Shown piece after piece: positions 1-11,300 of a stretch of 64,000 nt of DNA. The number at the start of each line of letters is the position of its first letter. Position 1 is the stretch's first letter. The notes under the pieces are model-generated. The model was not told where the DNA came from. It saw only the letters and a program-made list of their open reading frames with translations, and did not search any database. A program made the position numbers and the translations under genes. This DNA is from Helichrysum umbraculigerum (taxonomy: Eukaryota; Streptophyta; Magnoliopsida; Asterales; Asteraceae): positions 86,486,777-86,550,776 of the forward strand of contig CATIUR010000005.1 of NCBI GenBank assembly GCA_949592205.1. Direction: 5' to 3'.

Positions 1-1115
1 TGTTTAGAAACAGGATCCTGAGGAGATTCCCTCAGGATGCATCCAGGATAACGAGAAGATTTTCTCAATATCCATCATAGGCTTCAAGGATCCTTAAAAG
101 GATCTGAAATAATCTCGAGTTTAGGATCCTCAGATTCAAGGATCCTTAACTGGATTTGATATAAACTCAAGTATAGGATCCTAAGATTTCACGATCCTAA
201 AACACTTTGTAGATAACGAAAATTCCCATGAATACTTCCTGTAACATGAAAATGTTTTTAATTTGTCAAAAAATTGTAAAAACAATTTATTTTTCGAAAA
301 ACGTTGTAATCTTTAAAAAGATTTCATGATCCTTAGATCAAAACAGTTTTGACAATCATGAAAACATTAGAGCTAATAAAGTTATTTATTAGACTTAACC
401 AATGAAAATTTTGATAATGTGAAAATATTATAACCATTAGATAGTTCAAGAAAACTATAATTATGACATGTAAATGCCAAATCGTTGGGTAATGTGAAAA
501 CATTACAAACCGTTTGATACTTGGGCTACGCCATTTGAGACATGAAAATGCCTAACCAATTGGTAATGTGAAAACATTACAAACCTTAGAGTGACGTGAA
601 AACGACACAAACCTTAGATCGATACATATAGTGCACATCAGTATCGACATTCGTTAGCGCTTGATCTATAGGCCAATAGAAATGAAGTTGTCGGGTACCA
701 GAGGCATCACCGATTCCCTAACCGTGGCACTATAATCAAACATCGTGCGCTCCTGGCGAGGTGTGAAAACCCTTTTCGTAGAGAGGTGTTTATCCGTACG
801 GAAACCTCTAAACCTTAGAGGATCGCTGGGATCCTTAACGGAGGAGAGGTGGCCAACCTCTAATCTTCATTCCATGACCCTTAAATGCATAAACTACAGC
901 AAATACAAAATCTTGGGTAAAGGTGGGTGTTAGTTTGCCTAACACCCCTCCGATGCTTAAGTCAGTACAATATTCAATGAGAATAATAATAATGAAAAAC
1001 TTTCATGCATATATTAATATATAATCATAATACACGCATACATATATATATTAAAGAATAAAATCAATGAAAAACTAAGGATCATAGGGGTACCTCATAT
1101 GTTGAACAGAAATAT
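1..1115 (-). other. 3' noncoding tail of Tat element A
   Basis: This is non-coding sequence downstream of integrase, homologous in inverse orientation to about 31,907-33,020 in copy C. It holds several GGATCC words near its left end, the stem-loop array at 240-640, and a conserved block around 640-960. No ORF here is believable. Confidence 0.75.
240..640. repeat. Array of short stem-loops with a constant loop (Tat 3' tail)
   Basis: Repeated inverted repeats have the plus-strand form stem-GAAA-stem. Examples are ATGT-GAAA-ACAT (around 500 and 565), CAT-GAAA-ATG (around 545), CGT-GAAA-ACG (around 598) and AACAT-GAAA-ATGTT (around 247). Stems differ between units while loops stay almost constant. 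Read in the element's sense strand the loop is TTTC. The homologous array in copy C is at 32,400-32,790. Confidence 0.7.
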
Positions 1116-1120
1116 TCAAC

Positions 1121-2110
1121 TTACACATGATAGAGTTTCAAATGAATGGCATTCCAGGATCTTGGAAGTAATTCTCCATCCATATTGGCCAACCAGTATG
1201 CCCCCTTTCCAGCATCCGAATCTATCAAGTATGGACCTTCCCATTTTGGAGCTAGCTTTCCTTCCGCAGGATTCTTAGTATTTTGAAATACTTTTCTTAA
1301 TACCAAGTCTCCTACTTGAAACCTTCTTATCCTAACATTTTTGTTGTAGGATCTTGAAATCCTCTGTTGGTACGCTGCAATCCTGAATTTAGCACGATCC
1401 CTTAATTCATCCACAGTGTCTAGATCCTGAGTCAATGCTTCCTTGTTTGCTTCCAAAGTCTGCATCCGGGATCTTGCCGTTGGGATCACCATTTCTGTTG
1501 GGATCATTGCCTCAGATCCAAACACCAAAGCAAAAGGAGTTTGCTTAGTTGCCTCCTTCTCCTTGGTCCTATCAGCCCATAAAACAAAAGACAACTCTTC
1601 AGCCCATCTTCCTTTCTTAGCATCTTGCCTCTTCTTAAGGTTATTGATTATGATCTTGTTGCTAGATTCTGCTTGTCCATTAGCTTGAGGATGGACTAGT
1701 GTTGAGGTTATCATTTTGATTTCCTAACTTTCACAAAACTTAGTTGTTCTTCTTCCAATAAATTGAGATCCATTGTCACATACTATTTATGCCGGGATCC
1801 CAAACCTTGTGAGGATATTTCTCTTGATGAATGAAATAACATCCTTTTCCTTCACTTGAACAAATGCTTCAGCTTCAATCCATTATGAGAAATAATCCGT
1901 CATTGCAAGCATAAACACTTTTCCTCCTGGAGCAACAGGTAGTTTTCCAACAATGTCCATTCCCCATTTCATAAATGGCCATGGTGAGATAATTGGATGC
2001 ATCGGTTCTGCTGGTTGATGATGGATGTTCCCGTGTCTTTGACAAGCATCACATTTGCGAGCAAAATCCATGGAATCCTTCTTCATTGTAGGCCAGAAGT
2101 ATCATGTCCT
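1121..2110 (-). pseudogene. Integrase of Tat element A, interrupted
   Basis: Integrase would join element cDNA to host DNA. The N-terminal piece (1,883-2,086) shows the CxxC half of the zinc finger (KCDACQRHG) and the first core aspartate (GMDIVGKLP). The C-terminal piece (1,121-1,714) carries the third catalytic residue in HPQANGQAE and the GDLVLRKVFQNT and EGPYLI motifs of the C-terminal domain. Between them the frame continues (WIEAEAF, VCDNGSQF) but is cut by three stops, at the codons after DYFS, after FGIPA and after FCES. Comparison with copy C, where available, points to single-base substitutions. It is therefore inactive. Confidence 0.9.
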
Positions 2111-2116
2111 TAAAGC

Positions 2117-2650
2117 TTATGAAAATAACGCTCTGCCCCCAGAATGATTCCCACAATCACCTTCATGTATATCCTTAAGAACTGCTTTTGCTTCAGGATC
2201 CTCAAGGCATCGCAATAATGGTCCTGCAAGTGATTTTTTATACAATATACCATTTTCAATAGTAAAACGGGATACCTTAAACCTGAAAGCTTTAGGATTG
2301 TTTTCATCCTTAGGGATCACGTCGTGTTGTAAAAATTCCATGATTGGCTGCATCCATGATCCTGACTTGCCCCTAGAACCTGATGCATTCAAATTATCTC
2401 CAGACTGAGGATCCTCAACATCACAGACTTGCTCTTCATTGTGATCCTTATCAGCGATGGCGGGCGCTGCAATATGTATAATCGGTATTTTGACATCCGG
2501 CGGGATTCTTAAGCTTGACCCCAGATTTGTAAAAGCATCCGCTTCAGTATTATCCTCACGCGGTACCTGTTGAATGTCGAAGATCTCGAAGCTACCTGCA
2601 AGATCCTTAACAATCTCCAAATACGCAGCTAATCTATCTGGTTTCAGCAT
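2117..2650 (-). pseudogene. RNase H C-terminal remnant plus integrase N-terminus (Tat A)
   Basis: The frame starts at the tail of the archaeal-type RNase H (DRLAAYLEIVKD, VPREDNTEADA) and runs through a linker into the HH half of the integrase zinc finger (GDCGNHSGG). Upstream of DRLAAYLE the element has lost about 555 bp that copy C retains (about 19,196-19,751). The lost part holds the connection region and the first part of RNase H, including LYTDGAS. The junction joins the codons for LLDAETR directly to DRLAAYLE. Confidence 0.85.
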
Positions 2651-3947
2651 CTAATAGGCTTTTACTTACATAGTAAACAGGATGTTGTTGTCCTTCATGA
2701 TCCTTCACGAGTACTGCACTTACAGCACTGCGGGATACTGATAAATAGAGAAACAGTGGTTCCCCATTCTCAGTTTTCATCAATAAAGGAGCTGTTGACA
2801 AGTAATCCTTTAATTCTTGAAACGCAGCTTCATGCTTTTCTCCCCATTCGAACTTTTTATTTTTCTTTAGAATATCATATAATTCCTTGCATCTGTCTGA
2901 GGATCTTGAAATAAAACGGTTCAGTGCTGCTATCCTTCCCGTTAATCTTTGTATGTCCTTTGGACTTGATGGTGACTTTAGATTTAGAATAGCTTTGATC
3001 TGTTCTGGGCTAGCTTCTATTCCTCTCTTGGTCACCATATATCCCAAGAACTTTCCTGCCCCCACTCCAAAGTGGCATTTTGCAGGATTAAGCTTCATGT
3101 TGTAGTGATCCAGGATGTCAAAGGCCACCTTGAGATCCTGAAGATGATCCTCGGCTTTCTTTGACTTTACTACCATATCGTCAATGTATACTTCCATTGT
3201 GCTTCCTAATTGGTCTTTGAACATCATATTGACTAGCCTTTGATACGTTGCACCTGCATTTTTAAGACCAAAGGGCATAGCAATATAACAATATATACTT
3301 GTGGGGATTATGAAGGCTGTGTCTTCCTGGTCTGAAGGTTCCATCTGAATTTGTTGAAATCCTGATGAATCATCCATGAAGGTTAAGATCTCATGCCCAG
3401 CTGTAGCATCCACCATTGAATTTATATGAGGCAACGGGAAAGGATCCTTCGGGCAGGCTTTATTGAGATCTGTATAGTCCACACACACTCTCCATTTCCC
3501 ATTCTTCTTTTGTACCACCACCACATTTGCCAACCATCTTGGAAACTTTACTTTCCTTATCATGCCAGCATCAAGTAATCTTTCAACATCTGCCTGGATA
3601 ATAGCATTCCTTTCGGGTGCGAATTTTCTTCTCTTTTGTTGGACCGGCCTGAAACTATTATCAATTCCAAGTTTATGAGTTATAACATCCTTAGATATAC
3701 CTATCATATCCTCTGGTTTCTAGGCAAAGGTTGATCTCCTCTGATTCAAGAATTTCATTAGATCCTGCTCAAGATTTTCTGGGATGCTTGATCCTATAAG
3801 CACCTTTTCTCAGGATTCTTCGAGCTCATCGGCACTTCTTTGACGTCCTGCTCCTTTGTATCCAGGACATCACATGCCTTGTTCTTTAATTGCTATGCTG
3901 ACGGAGGCTTGGTAGCAGGTTTCATCGATGTTGTATAGCAATCCTTT
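2634..3947 (-). pseudogene. Reverse transcriptase of Tat element A
   Basis: RT domain of a Ty3/gypsy polyprotein, open from 3,707 to 2,634. Visible motifs are KRRKFAPERNAII, WRVCVDYTDLNKACPKDPFPLP, MPFGLKNAGATYQR, the catalytic YIDDMVVKS, and KFLGYMVTKRGIEA. The natural frame begins further upstream: 3,708-3,947 still encodes the RT N-terminus, but a TAG replaces the Trp codon that copy B keeps (FAWKPEDM). The Tekay insertion at 3,947/3,948 separates this from the element's protease at 14,728. Confidence 0.93.
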
Positions 3948-5085
3948 TGTGACACCCCCAAATTTGATTGATTTGCGGAAGCTCGATTTGGGTGTCACTA
4001 ATCAATATACAAAGCACATAAGATAATAACGAATGACCACTATATGCGTCATTTTAAACTTGTATAAATAAAGTAAACGTTTACATCAAAACAATGTTAC
4101 ATTAGCTCGGTTCCTGAAATTGAGAGATTACATGGCATAATTACTTTTACAAAATATAATAATGCAATCAAATCTCTAGTTGTATGTATGCTGACTCGAG
4201 CTAATAATCCCTGCTTGTGCAGCCAACCTACTGCTGGGTACCTGTGATAAATACTAAAATGGGTCAGCGAAAACGCTGGTGAGCTCACAGGTTTGTATGT
4301 CAGTGTATAGTTGTCAGAACCGCAAGATTTTTATTGAATTTAAAATGCAGTTAAGCAAAATAAAAGTTATACAATCCATGAGCACATAGTCTGAGCTTAA
4401 CTTGATTTGTCAGGCCCAATTAAGGAAACCTAACTTGAAATGCCTCCTACGAGTGTCTAATCCACACTCGTCTTCCCAAATGCTAATACATCCGTTTGAC
4501 CGGTTAGTGCGTGCTAACCCGGATGAGGATTGTCAATCCCATATGATATCATATACTAACATTCACGCTAAAATATTAGAGACTATGCTTATAGAGGACT
4601 TTAATTGATTAGCTTGAAACTCATGTAGTATTTGAAGTTTGGCACTTGCGTTCTACTTGTAAAACAAAACAGAGCAGTAATATCACACCCCTAGTTGTAA
4701 AATAGTGAAAATGGGGCCATGAAACTCACCTGAGCCTTGAGTGTTTATTGGAATAAACTTGAATTGATTAGCTGTGATGTGTTGTCCGAAGACTTGTAAC
4801 CTGAAGGTGTCCATGACACGCAATGGTTATTAATTGATTAGGTATCTCGAAAGACTACCTTTGTAGTTGTTTGTCCAAATTACCCCGATTTGGTTGATTG
4901 CCTTGTCCAAATTACTAAGATTTGGTTGATTGATTTTAGTATTTGAAAACGTGTACGGCCCGTTGGTGACGGATTTGTCATAATAATCTCAACTATTATT
5001 ATTTTGATTTCGTAGCGTTTTTACCTGAAAAATGTGTTTTGATTGTGCTTTAGAAGCCGTTACGGAATCTAAGTACGGGGGTCCG

Positions 5086-5172
5086 GGGGCAGCGCCCCTG
5101 GTAGCGGGGTCCAAGGGGCGGCAGCCCCTGGCGGGGTCCAAGGGGCAGAGCCCCTGGCTGGGGTCGAGCTGC
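5086..5172. repeat. GC-rich minisatellite in Tekay 3' LTR
   Basis: Three or so imperfect units of the form GGGGTCCAAGGGGC-(A/G)GC-GCCCCTGGC, each able to fold as GGGGC...GCCCC. The identical block is at 13,311-13,397 in the other LTR. It is a sharp GC island in AT-rich surroundings. Confidence 0.8.
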
Positions 5173-5304
5173 CAGGTCAGCTTGGAAAATTTTTATTTCT
5201 ACTATATTGCTTTAAGGAAAAATGCATCTGGACTTGAAATTGGGTGAAATCGAGTGATAAAATTTAGGGTCTCGACACTTAGTGAAAATCTGTGTTTTCT
5301 GGTT

Positions 5305-5610
5305 TGTGCGACGTAGCCTGCGACGTAGGGAGCGACGTTAGTGTTTGCGTCGCTTCTTGCGACGTAAGAGTTTTGCGACGAAAAGGGTTGCGTCGCCAAA
5401 GTCAACAGTGCTAAGTCAATAGCGACGTAAGGTGCTGCGTCGCTAATGCGACGTAGGTCCGGTTTGCGACGTTAAGGTTTGCGTCGCTATATGCGACATT
5501 CGCAAGTCAATGCGACGTAATAGGCTGCTTCGCTATATGCGACGTTGGGGATATAGTGCGACGTAAGTCGCTGCGTCGCATTTGCTCCAGGCCAAATGCG
5601 ACGTACGGGG
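5305..5610. repeat. 22-bp dyad array, GCGAC-N12-GTCGC (Tekay 3' LTR)
   Basis: About 11 GCGACGT words and 5 GCGTCGC words lie within 305 bp. Six pairs are arranged as GCGAC-N12-GTCGC, one of them with a TTCGC right arm, always with a 12-base spacer. In two units the flanking base covaries (A...T instead of T...A). The same array is at 13,530-13,835. Confidence 0.85.
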
Positions 5611-6502
5611 TCTGATCGGAGTTTCAACCTTAAAAACGCGTTTTCCGGCCATCGATCGGCCTAACATTCTTACCCAACCCATTTTAGGACATTACAAGCT
5701 TAGAGGAACAATTATCAAGTTATAAAACTTAAAAACGAGAGTTTTCGAAGTTGTGTCGGAAACTTACAAATTGCCGAAATGAAATTCCGGAAAGGTAAGG
5801 TTGTAGATCGTGAAGCCGTGAGTCTTTTATCCTAAACGAGCTTGAAGATTCGAGGTGGTTTGATGCTAGTATTTTGTGGTTTAAGGTGTATGGTGAAAAT
5901 GGTGGTGATAGAGAGAAAATAAGAGAGGAGAGAGAGAAAGAAAGTGAAAAGTGAAAGAAAAAGATGGTGGGAATGGGAGGTTAACTCCCATTTTCGCCCC
6001 GCGTTTCCGCTCCGTGTGGTGTTCGTTTTCCCCGTCGTTCAAACGTTAAATAATTATTTTATAGGTTTTAATATACGTTTTAAAATACAAATGATTATTC
6101 AGTATTTTTGTTGAAGTATTTTACTAAACAGTTAATAATTATATTTTAAACGGTGATTTGTCTCATTTTGTTTGCGCAATTACATTTTATTCGCGTTTAT
6201 ATTAGTTGTGTGATAAAACTTGGATACGAAATATTATTGACATAATATTTTTAAATACGATAACGTTATTAATCATTCCTTGTATTACTTAATAAAATTT
6301 GTTCACCAACGTCCGTATTTATTGAATCGAAATTCGTTCGATTTGAAACTCGTACGATTTAAACAAACCGCATCATTGTGTAGATATATATTCAACAATA
6401 TATATAATAATTGATACATTAATTAGCCTAACACAGAACTAATTACATGTATTAATACTTGTTTAGGCACTAAATTCTAGTCCTAAATTGACGGTTGTCA
6501 CA

Positions 6503-6517
6503 TTCTCCCCCTGTTAG
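6503..6517 (-). other. Polypurine tract of the Tekay element
   Basis: On the minus strand CTAACAGGGGGAGAA directly precedes the 3' LTR (TGTGACAACC). This is the plus-strand priming site for reverse transcription. The preceding AATTTCGGGACGAAATTC is shared with element G at 27,073-27,092. Confidence 0.9.
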
Positions 6518-6536
6518 AAGAATTTCGTCCCGAAAT

Positions 6537-8390
6537 TTATGTTGAAGTCGTGTTTGATGTGGAGTCATTGAAAATTTGAGGATACTTGAGTCGCATTTGG
6601 TCTTCTCGTTCCCAGGTGAATTCCGGACCATGCCGCGAATTCCACCTAACCTTGACAATGGGAATACGACTTTGTTTAAGTTGTTTGACCTCACGGTCCA
6701 TGATTTCGGCTGGTTCCTCAACAAAGTGAAGTTTCTCGTCAACTCGAATTTCATCGAGTGGAATGATAAGTGTCTCATCAGACAGACACTTCTTCAGATT
6801 TGAAACATGAAATGTGGGATGCACACTGCTGAGTTCGGATGGCAGCTGCAATCGATATGCTACTGGACCAATTCTCTCGAGGATCTCGAATGGTCCAATG
6901 TATCTAGGGTTTAACTTCCCTCGTTTGCCAAACCGGATCACGCCTTTCCAAGGCGATACTTTGAGTAGTACTCGATCCCCAACTTGGAACTCGAGTGGTT
7001 TGCGTCTCACGTCAGCATAACTTTTCTGACGATCACGCGCGGCTTTGAGTTTGTTTTGAATTTCGACGATTTTCTCGTTTGTTTCGTGAATGATTTCTGG
7101 ACCCGTGAGTTGGCTGTCCCCAACTTCGGTCCAACAGATAGGTGACCGGCACTTACGACCGTACAGTGCCTCAAAAGGTGCAGCTTTGATGCTGGTATGA
7201 TAACTGTTGTTGTACGAGAACTCGCACAATGGTAGGTGTTTTTCCCAATTTACACCGAAGTCTACTACGCAGGCCCGTAGCATGTCTTCTAGTGTTTGAA
7301 TGGTTCGTTCACTTTGGCCGTCAGTTTGAGGGTGGTATGCGGTACTCATATCAAGTCGAGTACCCAGAGATTTTTGAAGTGATTGCCAAAATTGTGAAGT
7401 GAAGCGACTATCTCTATCAGAGATAATTGAGATTGGAACACCGTGTTTGGTCACGATTTCCTTCCGGTAGATTCTGGTGAGGCGTTCCATTTTGTCGGAT
7501 TCCTTGATTGCCAGGAAATGAGCAGACTTTGTGAGACGATCCACGATCACCCAAATGGTATCGCAACCGTTCGCTGACTTTGGTAGTTTGGTTATGAAGT
7601 CCATGGCAATTTGTTCCCATTTCCATTCAGGAAGACTGGGTTGTTGAAGTAAACTAGAAGGTTTTTGATATTCGATTTTGACCTTGGAGCAAGTAAGGCA
7701 CTTGCTGACATAGGTGGCGATTTCAGCTTTCATGTTCGGCCACCAGTAGAAGTCCTTGATACCGTGGTACATTTTATCGGATCCCGGATGGATAGAATAT
7801 TTGGACTTGTGAGCTTCATCCATCACCAAGTCTCGTAGGTTCCCAAATTTAGGCAACCAGATTCGGTTTGAGAAATACCTAATCCCATTAGGTTTGACTT
7901 CGAACTGTTTATCCATGCCCCGCAAGGCTTCATCTTTGACATTTTCGGGTTTTAAGGCTTCGAGTTGAGCAGTGAGAATTTGAATGTTTAAATTGTTGTG
8001 AATGGTCATACTGAGGGCTCGAACCCGAAGTGGTTTCACTCGCTCTTTCCGACTGAGGGCATCAGCAACAACATTTGCTTTGCCTAGATGATATTTGAGT
8101 TCGCAGTCGTAATCGGTAAGCAACTCGACCCATCGACGTTGCCTCATGTTGAGATCCTTCTGATCGAATATGTGTTGGAGACTTTTGTGGTCTGTAAAGA
8201 TTGTGCACCTAGTGCCATAGAGGTAATGTCTCCAAATTTTTAGGGCGAAAACGACGGCTCCTAATTCGAGGTCATGGGTGGTGTAATTCTTTTCATGAGT
8301 CTTGAGCTGTCGTGAAGCATAAGCTATGACTTTGTCTCGTTGCATGAGCACGCAACCGAGACCTTGATGAGAAGCATCGCAGTATACCAC
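6537..8390 (-). pseudogene. Tekay RNase H, integrase and chromodomain frame
   Basis: The 3' half of pol, 617 codons. In order: RNase H (VYCDASHQGLG at the start, FTDHKSLQHIF), integrase zinc finger (HPGSDKMYHG...CLTCSK), core domain with D in MDFITKLP, D in ISDRDSRF and E in HPQTDGQSER, then a C-terminal part ending in a chromodomain-like KVRWNSRHGPEFTWE motif that targets chromatin in this clade. All catalytic residues are present. It is expressed in the family as one polyprotein with the upstream ORF. Here a one-base frameshift near 8,440 separates them, so this copy is probably defective though otherwise intact. Confidence 0.93.
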
Positions 8391-10999
8391 GAAGTCATCG
8401 GTGCCCTCGGGTAATGATAGAATAGGAGCACTGCAAAGTTTTGTTTTAGGAGTTGGAATGCCGACTCTTGTTTATCAGTCCAGTCAAACTTTTTGTCTTT
8501 CTGGGTCAGTGTCGTGAGTGGTTGAGCTATTTTGGAGAAATTTTCAATGAATCGTCGGTAATACCCGGCAAGACCCAAAAATTGACGTACTTCAGTTGCA
8601 GTGGTGGGTGCTTGCCAGTCTTTGATAGCCTCGATTTTTGATGGGTCAACGTGAATTCCCTGACTGTCGATCACGTGACCAAGGAATTGAACGGTTTGAA
8701 TCCAGAACTCACACTTAGAGAATTTGGCATAGAGTTCCTCGTGTTTAAGTAGTTCTAGAATTGTTTTGAGGTGTTGCGCATGTTCTTCTTTGTTTCGTGA
8801 ATATATGAGGATATCATCGATGAAGACAATGACAAACTTGTCAAGGTAAGGTTTACACACCCGATTCATAAGGTCCATGAATACTGCCGGTGCGTTGGTT
8901 AGGCCGAATGGCATCACTTGGAATTCGTAATGCCCATATCGGGTTCGGAAAGCGGTTTTTGGAATGTCGGCATCGCGAACACGCAATTGGTGATAACCGG
9001 ATCGGAGATCAATCTTTGAATAACAACTCGACCCTTGAAGTTGGTCGAACAAATCATCGATTCGAGGAAGTGGATACCGGTTCTTGACAGTTAACTTGTT
9101 CAACTCTCGGTAGTCGATACACATTCGAAAAGAACCGTCTTTCTTCTTGACAAATAGGACCGGAGCTCCCCAAGGTGAAGAACTCGGCCTGATAAATCCT
9201 CGTTCCAGGAGTACTTGTAATTGGGTGGACAACTCCTGAAGTTCGGATGGAGCTAAACGGTATGGTGCTCGGGCCACAGGCGCAGCACCTGGTACAAGAT
9301 CGATTGAGAACTCAACCTGTCTTGGTGGTGGTAGACCAGGCAGTTCTTCGGGAAAGACTTCAGGAAAGTCTAGAACAATTGGAACATCCTCAAGTCGCTT
9401 CTCCTTCGACTTTTTCTCCATGATGTGCGCGAGGATTGCTGGATAACCCTTTCTCAGAAATTTTCGGGTTTTTAGGCAAGATATGAGGTTAAGCCTTGTC
9501 CCACAGGTCTCCCCCTGTATGACCAAGGTTCTACCGACGGCGAGAGGTATGCGAACAATTTTGTCATAGCAAATGATTTCGGCGCGATGTTTGGATAACC
9601 AGTCCATGCCCACGATGACATCGAAACTTCCTATCTCGATTGGCATAAGATCTATGGAGAAGATTTCGTCGGCTAGATATAATGTGCAATTAGGTATCAC
9701 ACTATTGGTTTCTATCAATTTGCCATTTGCTAGCTCTACGGTGTACTTAACGTCTAAAGCAACAGGTGTAATGTCAAGTAGAGGGCAAAATTCATTGGAA
9801 ATAAAACTTCTATCGGCACCAGTATCAAACAGAATAGAAGCAGTTAAATTGTTGAGGAGGAACATACCCGTGACCACATTCGGGTCCTGACGGGCGTCCC
9901 CTGAGTTGATCACGAAGGCGCTACTTTTGACGTTGTTGTTGTTGTTGCGGCTGTTGTTGTTGTTGTTGTTGTTGCCCTTATTCTTCAATTTCGGGCACGT
10001 ATCCCTAAAGTGTCCTGGATTTCCACATTCATAGCAGGACTTAGGTTGTCGGGCATTTTTGTCCGAGGAGTTGTTGTTGGATCTGGGGGCTCGGCAATCC
10101 TTAGTCGAATGTCCGTACCTCCTGCAGTTGTTGCAAGGGGTATTGCACTGACCAAAGTGATGATAGTTACACTTGGGACAATAAGGCCTGTCCCCGGTGT
10201 AGCTGCGGTTGGTTTCGGAGTTGGTGGTGTAGACTTGAATGGCGTTGTTTTTCTTGTTTGAGTTGTGGTGGTGTTCAGTGGATTTGCGCTTGTTGTTGTT
10301 AGAGGATGAAGTGTTGGAAGTCCCACGGCTGACAACTAGGGCCATGAGTTCGTGAGCTATACGAATGGCACTTTCAGTGGTGGTTGGTTTGGATGAGGCG
10401 ACATTTCCCTGGATGTTCTCAGGGAGTCCGCGAATGTATCTCTTAATGCCCTTACTTTCCGGTTCAACCAAGCTTGGGCATAGTAAAGCAAACTGCTGAA
10501 ATTTTGTGGTATAATCAGCAACATCATTTCCCTGCACCGTTAGGTGCCAGAATTCCTCCTCCAGCCTGTGCAGCTCTTCTTCAGGACAGTATTTTTCTGT
10601 CAGCTTCTTCTTCAGTTCGGCCCAAGGAAGCCGATTTGCAACCTCAAGGCCTACAGAGTTTGCGTGGGTTTTCCACCACGTGAGTGCACCTTCCTGAAAG
10701 GTGTAAGCATCGAATTTGACCTTGTTATTCTCAGTGCAGTCGCAGAGACTGAAGACAGATTCCATACGCTCAATCCAACGGATCAAGCCAATGGCACCTT
10801 CTGTGCCCTTGAAATATAGGGGTTTACAGCTGAGAAAGTCCTTGTAGGAACAAGGCTTGACAGCATGAGTGGTGGCGGTGGTATCGGCTATTTCCTCGGA
10901 CGTTCGGATTGGATCCCGAGCGGCCAAGGCGTCGGCTACGGCCCGATTAACGGCAGCAGCGAGTTCGGCTTCACTGTAACTCTTTTTCTTCGGTGGCAT
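8324..10999 (-). pseudogene. Tekay Gag, protease and reverse transcriptase frame
   Basis: 891 codons from MPPKKKSYSEAEL. The Gag capsid domain lies around residues 100-200 (WWKTHAN, FWHLTVQG). Zinc knuckles follow around 270-300 and at 320 (CYECGNPGHFRDTC), then an Asn-rich run coded by GTT/GTTG repeats on the plus strand (9,928-9,975). Aspartic protease follows (FDTGADRSFIS, about 393), then RT (MCIDYRELNK; FIDDILIYS at about 726). The frame then shifts and ends in unrelated residues before RNase H. The start is supported by its position after the leader and by the basic N-terminus usual in Tekay Gag. Confidence 0.93.
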
Positions 11000-11300
11000 G
11001 ATTCTTCAAGAAAAAGAAACAATAGGTACGTAAGAAACTGTAACAGAATGATAATTGTGGTAGAAGTACGTATTAAAGCGACATTACACACATCACAAGT
11101 GTAATAGTTCCATAATATAGATTTATATCGAAAGAAATTGTCAATTGATATTACGTTGTTAAACGATTACAGACAATTTCGAGTTTGAGAATTCAAAAGT
11201 TACAGACTTAGATATTGTGCCAAAAGTTCCGGGAATTGTTTCATCCGGTCAATTTACATTAGTCCTATGAAAGCGTTATAAAGTGCAGATTCAGCCTAAG

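Larger units (their letters stand above)
1..3947 (-). mobile_element. Tat-lineage Ty3/gypsy element A, 3' two-thirds
   Basis: This is the pol and 3' noncoding part of a minus-strand Tat-type LTR retrotransposon. The order along the minus strand is RT, an archaeal-type RNase H remnant, integrase, then noncoding tail. The other part (gag, protease, PBS and 5' LTR) lies at 14,728-18,205, and the Tekay element at 3,948-14,727 separates the two. Copies C (plus) and B (minus) elsewhere in the window are homologous and show the parent layout. The 3' LTR would lie left of base 1. Lineage rests on the second RNase H, the degenerate Gag knuckle and the TGGCGCC PBS, all typical of Tat. Confidence 0.9.
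3948..6502 (-). repeat. 3' LTR of the Tekay element
   Basis: On the plus strand it runs from TGTGACACCCCC to GGTTGTCACA. It contains a GC-rich minisatellite (5,086-5,172) and the GCGAC/GTCGC dyad array (5,305-5,610). Short ORFs inside are not genes, because they lack family resemblance and sit in LTR sequence. Confidence 0.95.

Noticed and set aside
4402..5247. Small ORFs duplicated in both Tekay LTRs (4,402; 5,032; 5,202 and equivalents near 12,627-13,630)
   Set aside because: Located in LTR, dominated by GC minisatellite or dyad repeats, no homology or coding signature.
9573..10819. Plus-strand ORFs opposite Tekay gag-pol
   Set aside because: Shadow frames of the real minus-strand coding sequence.
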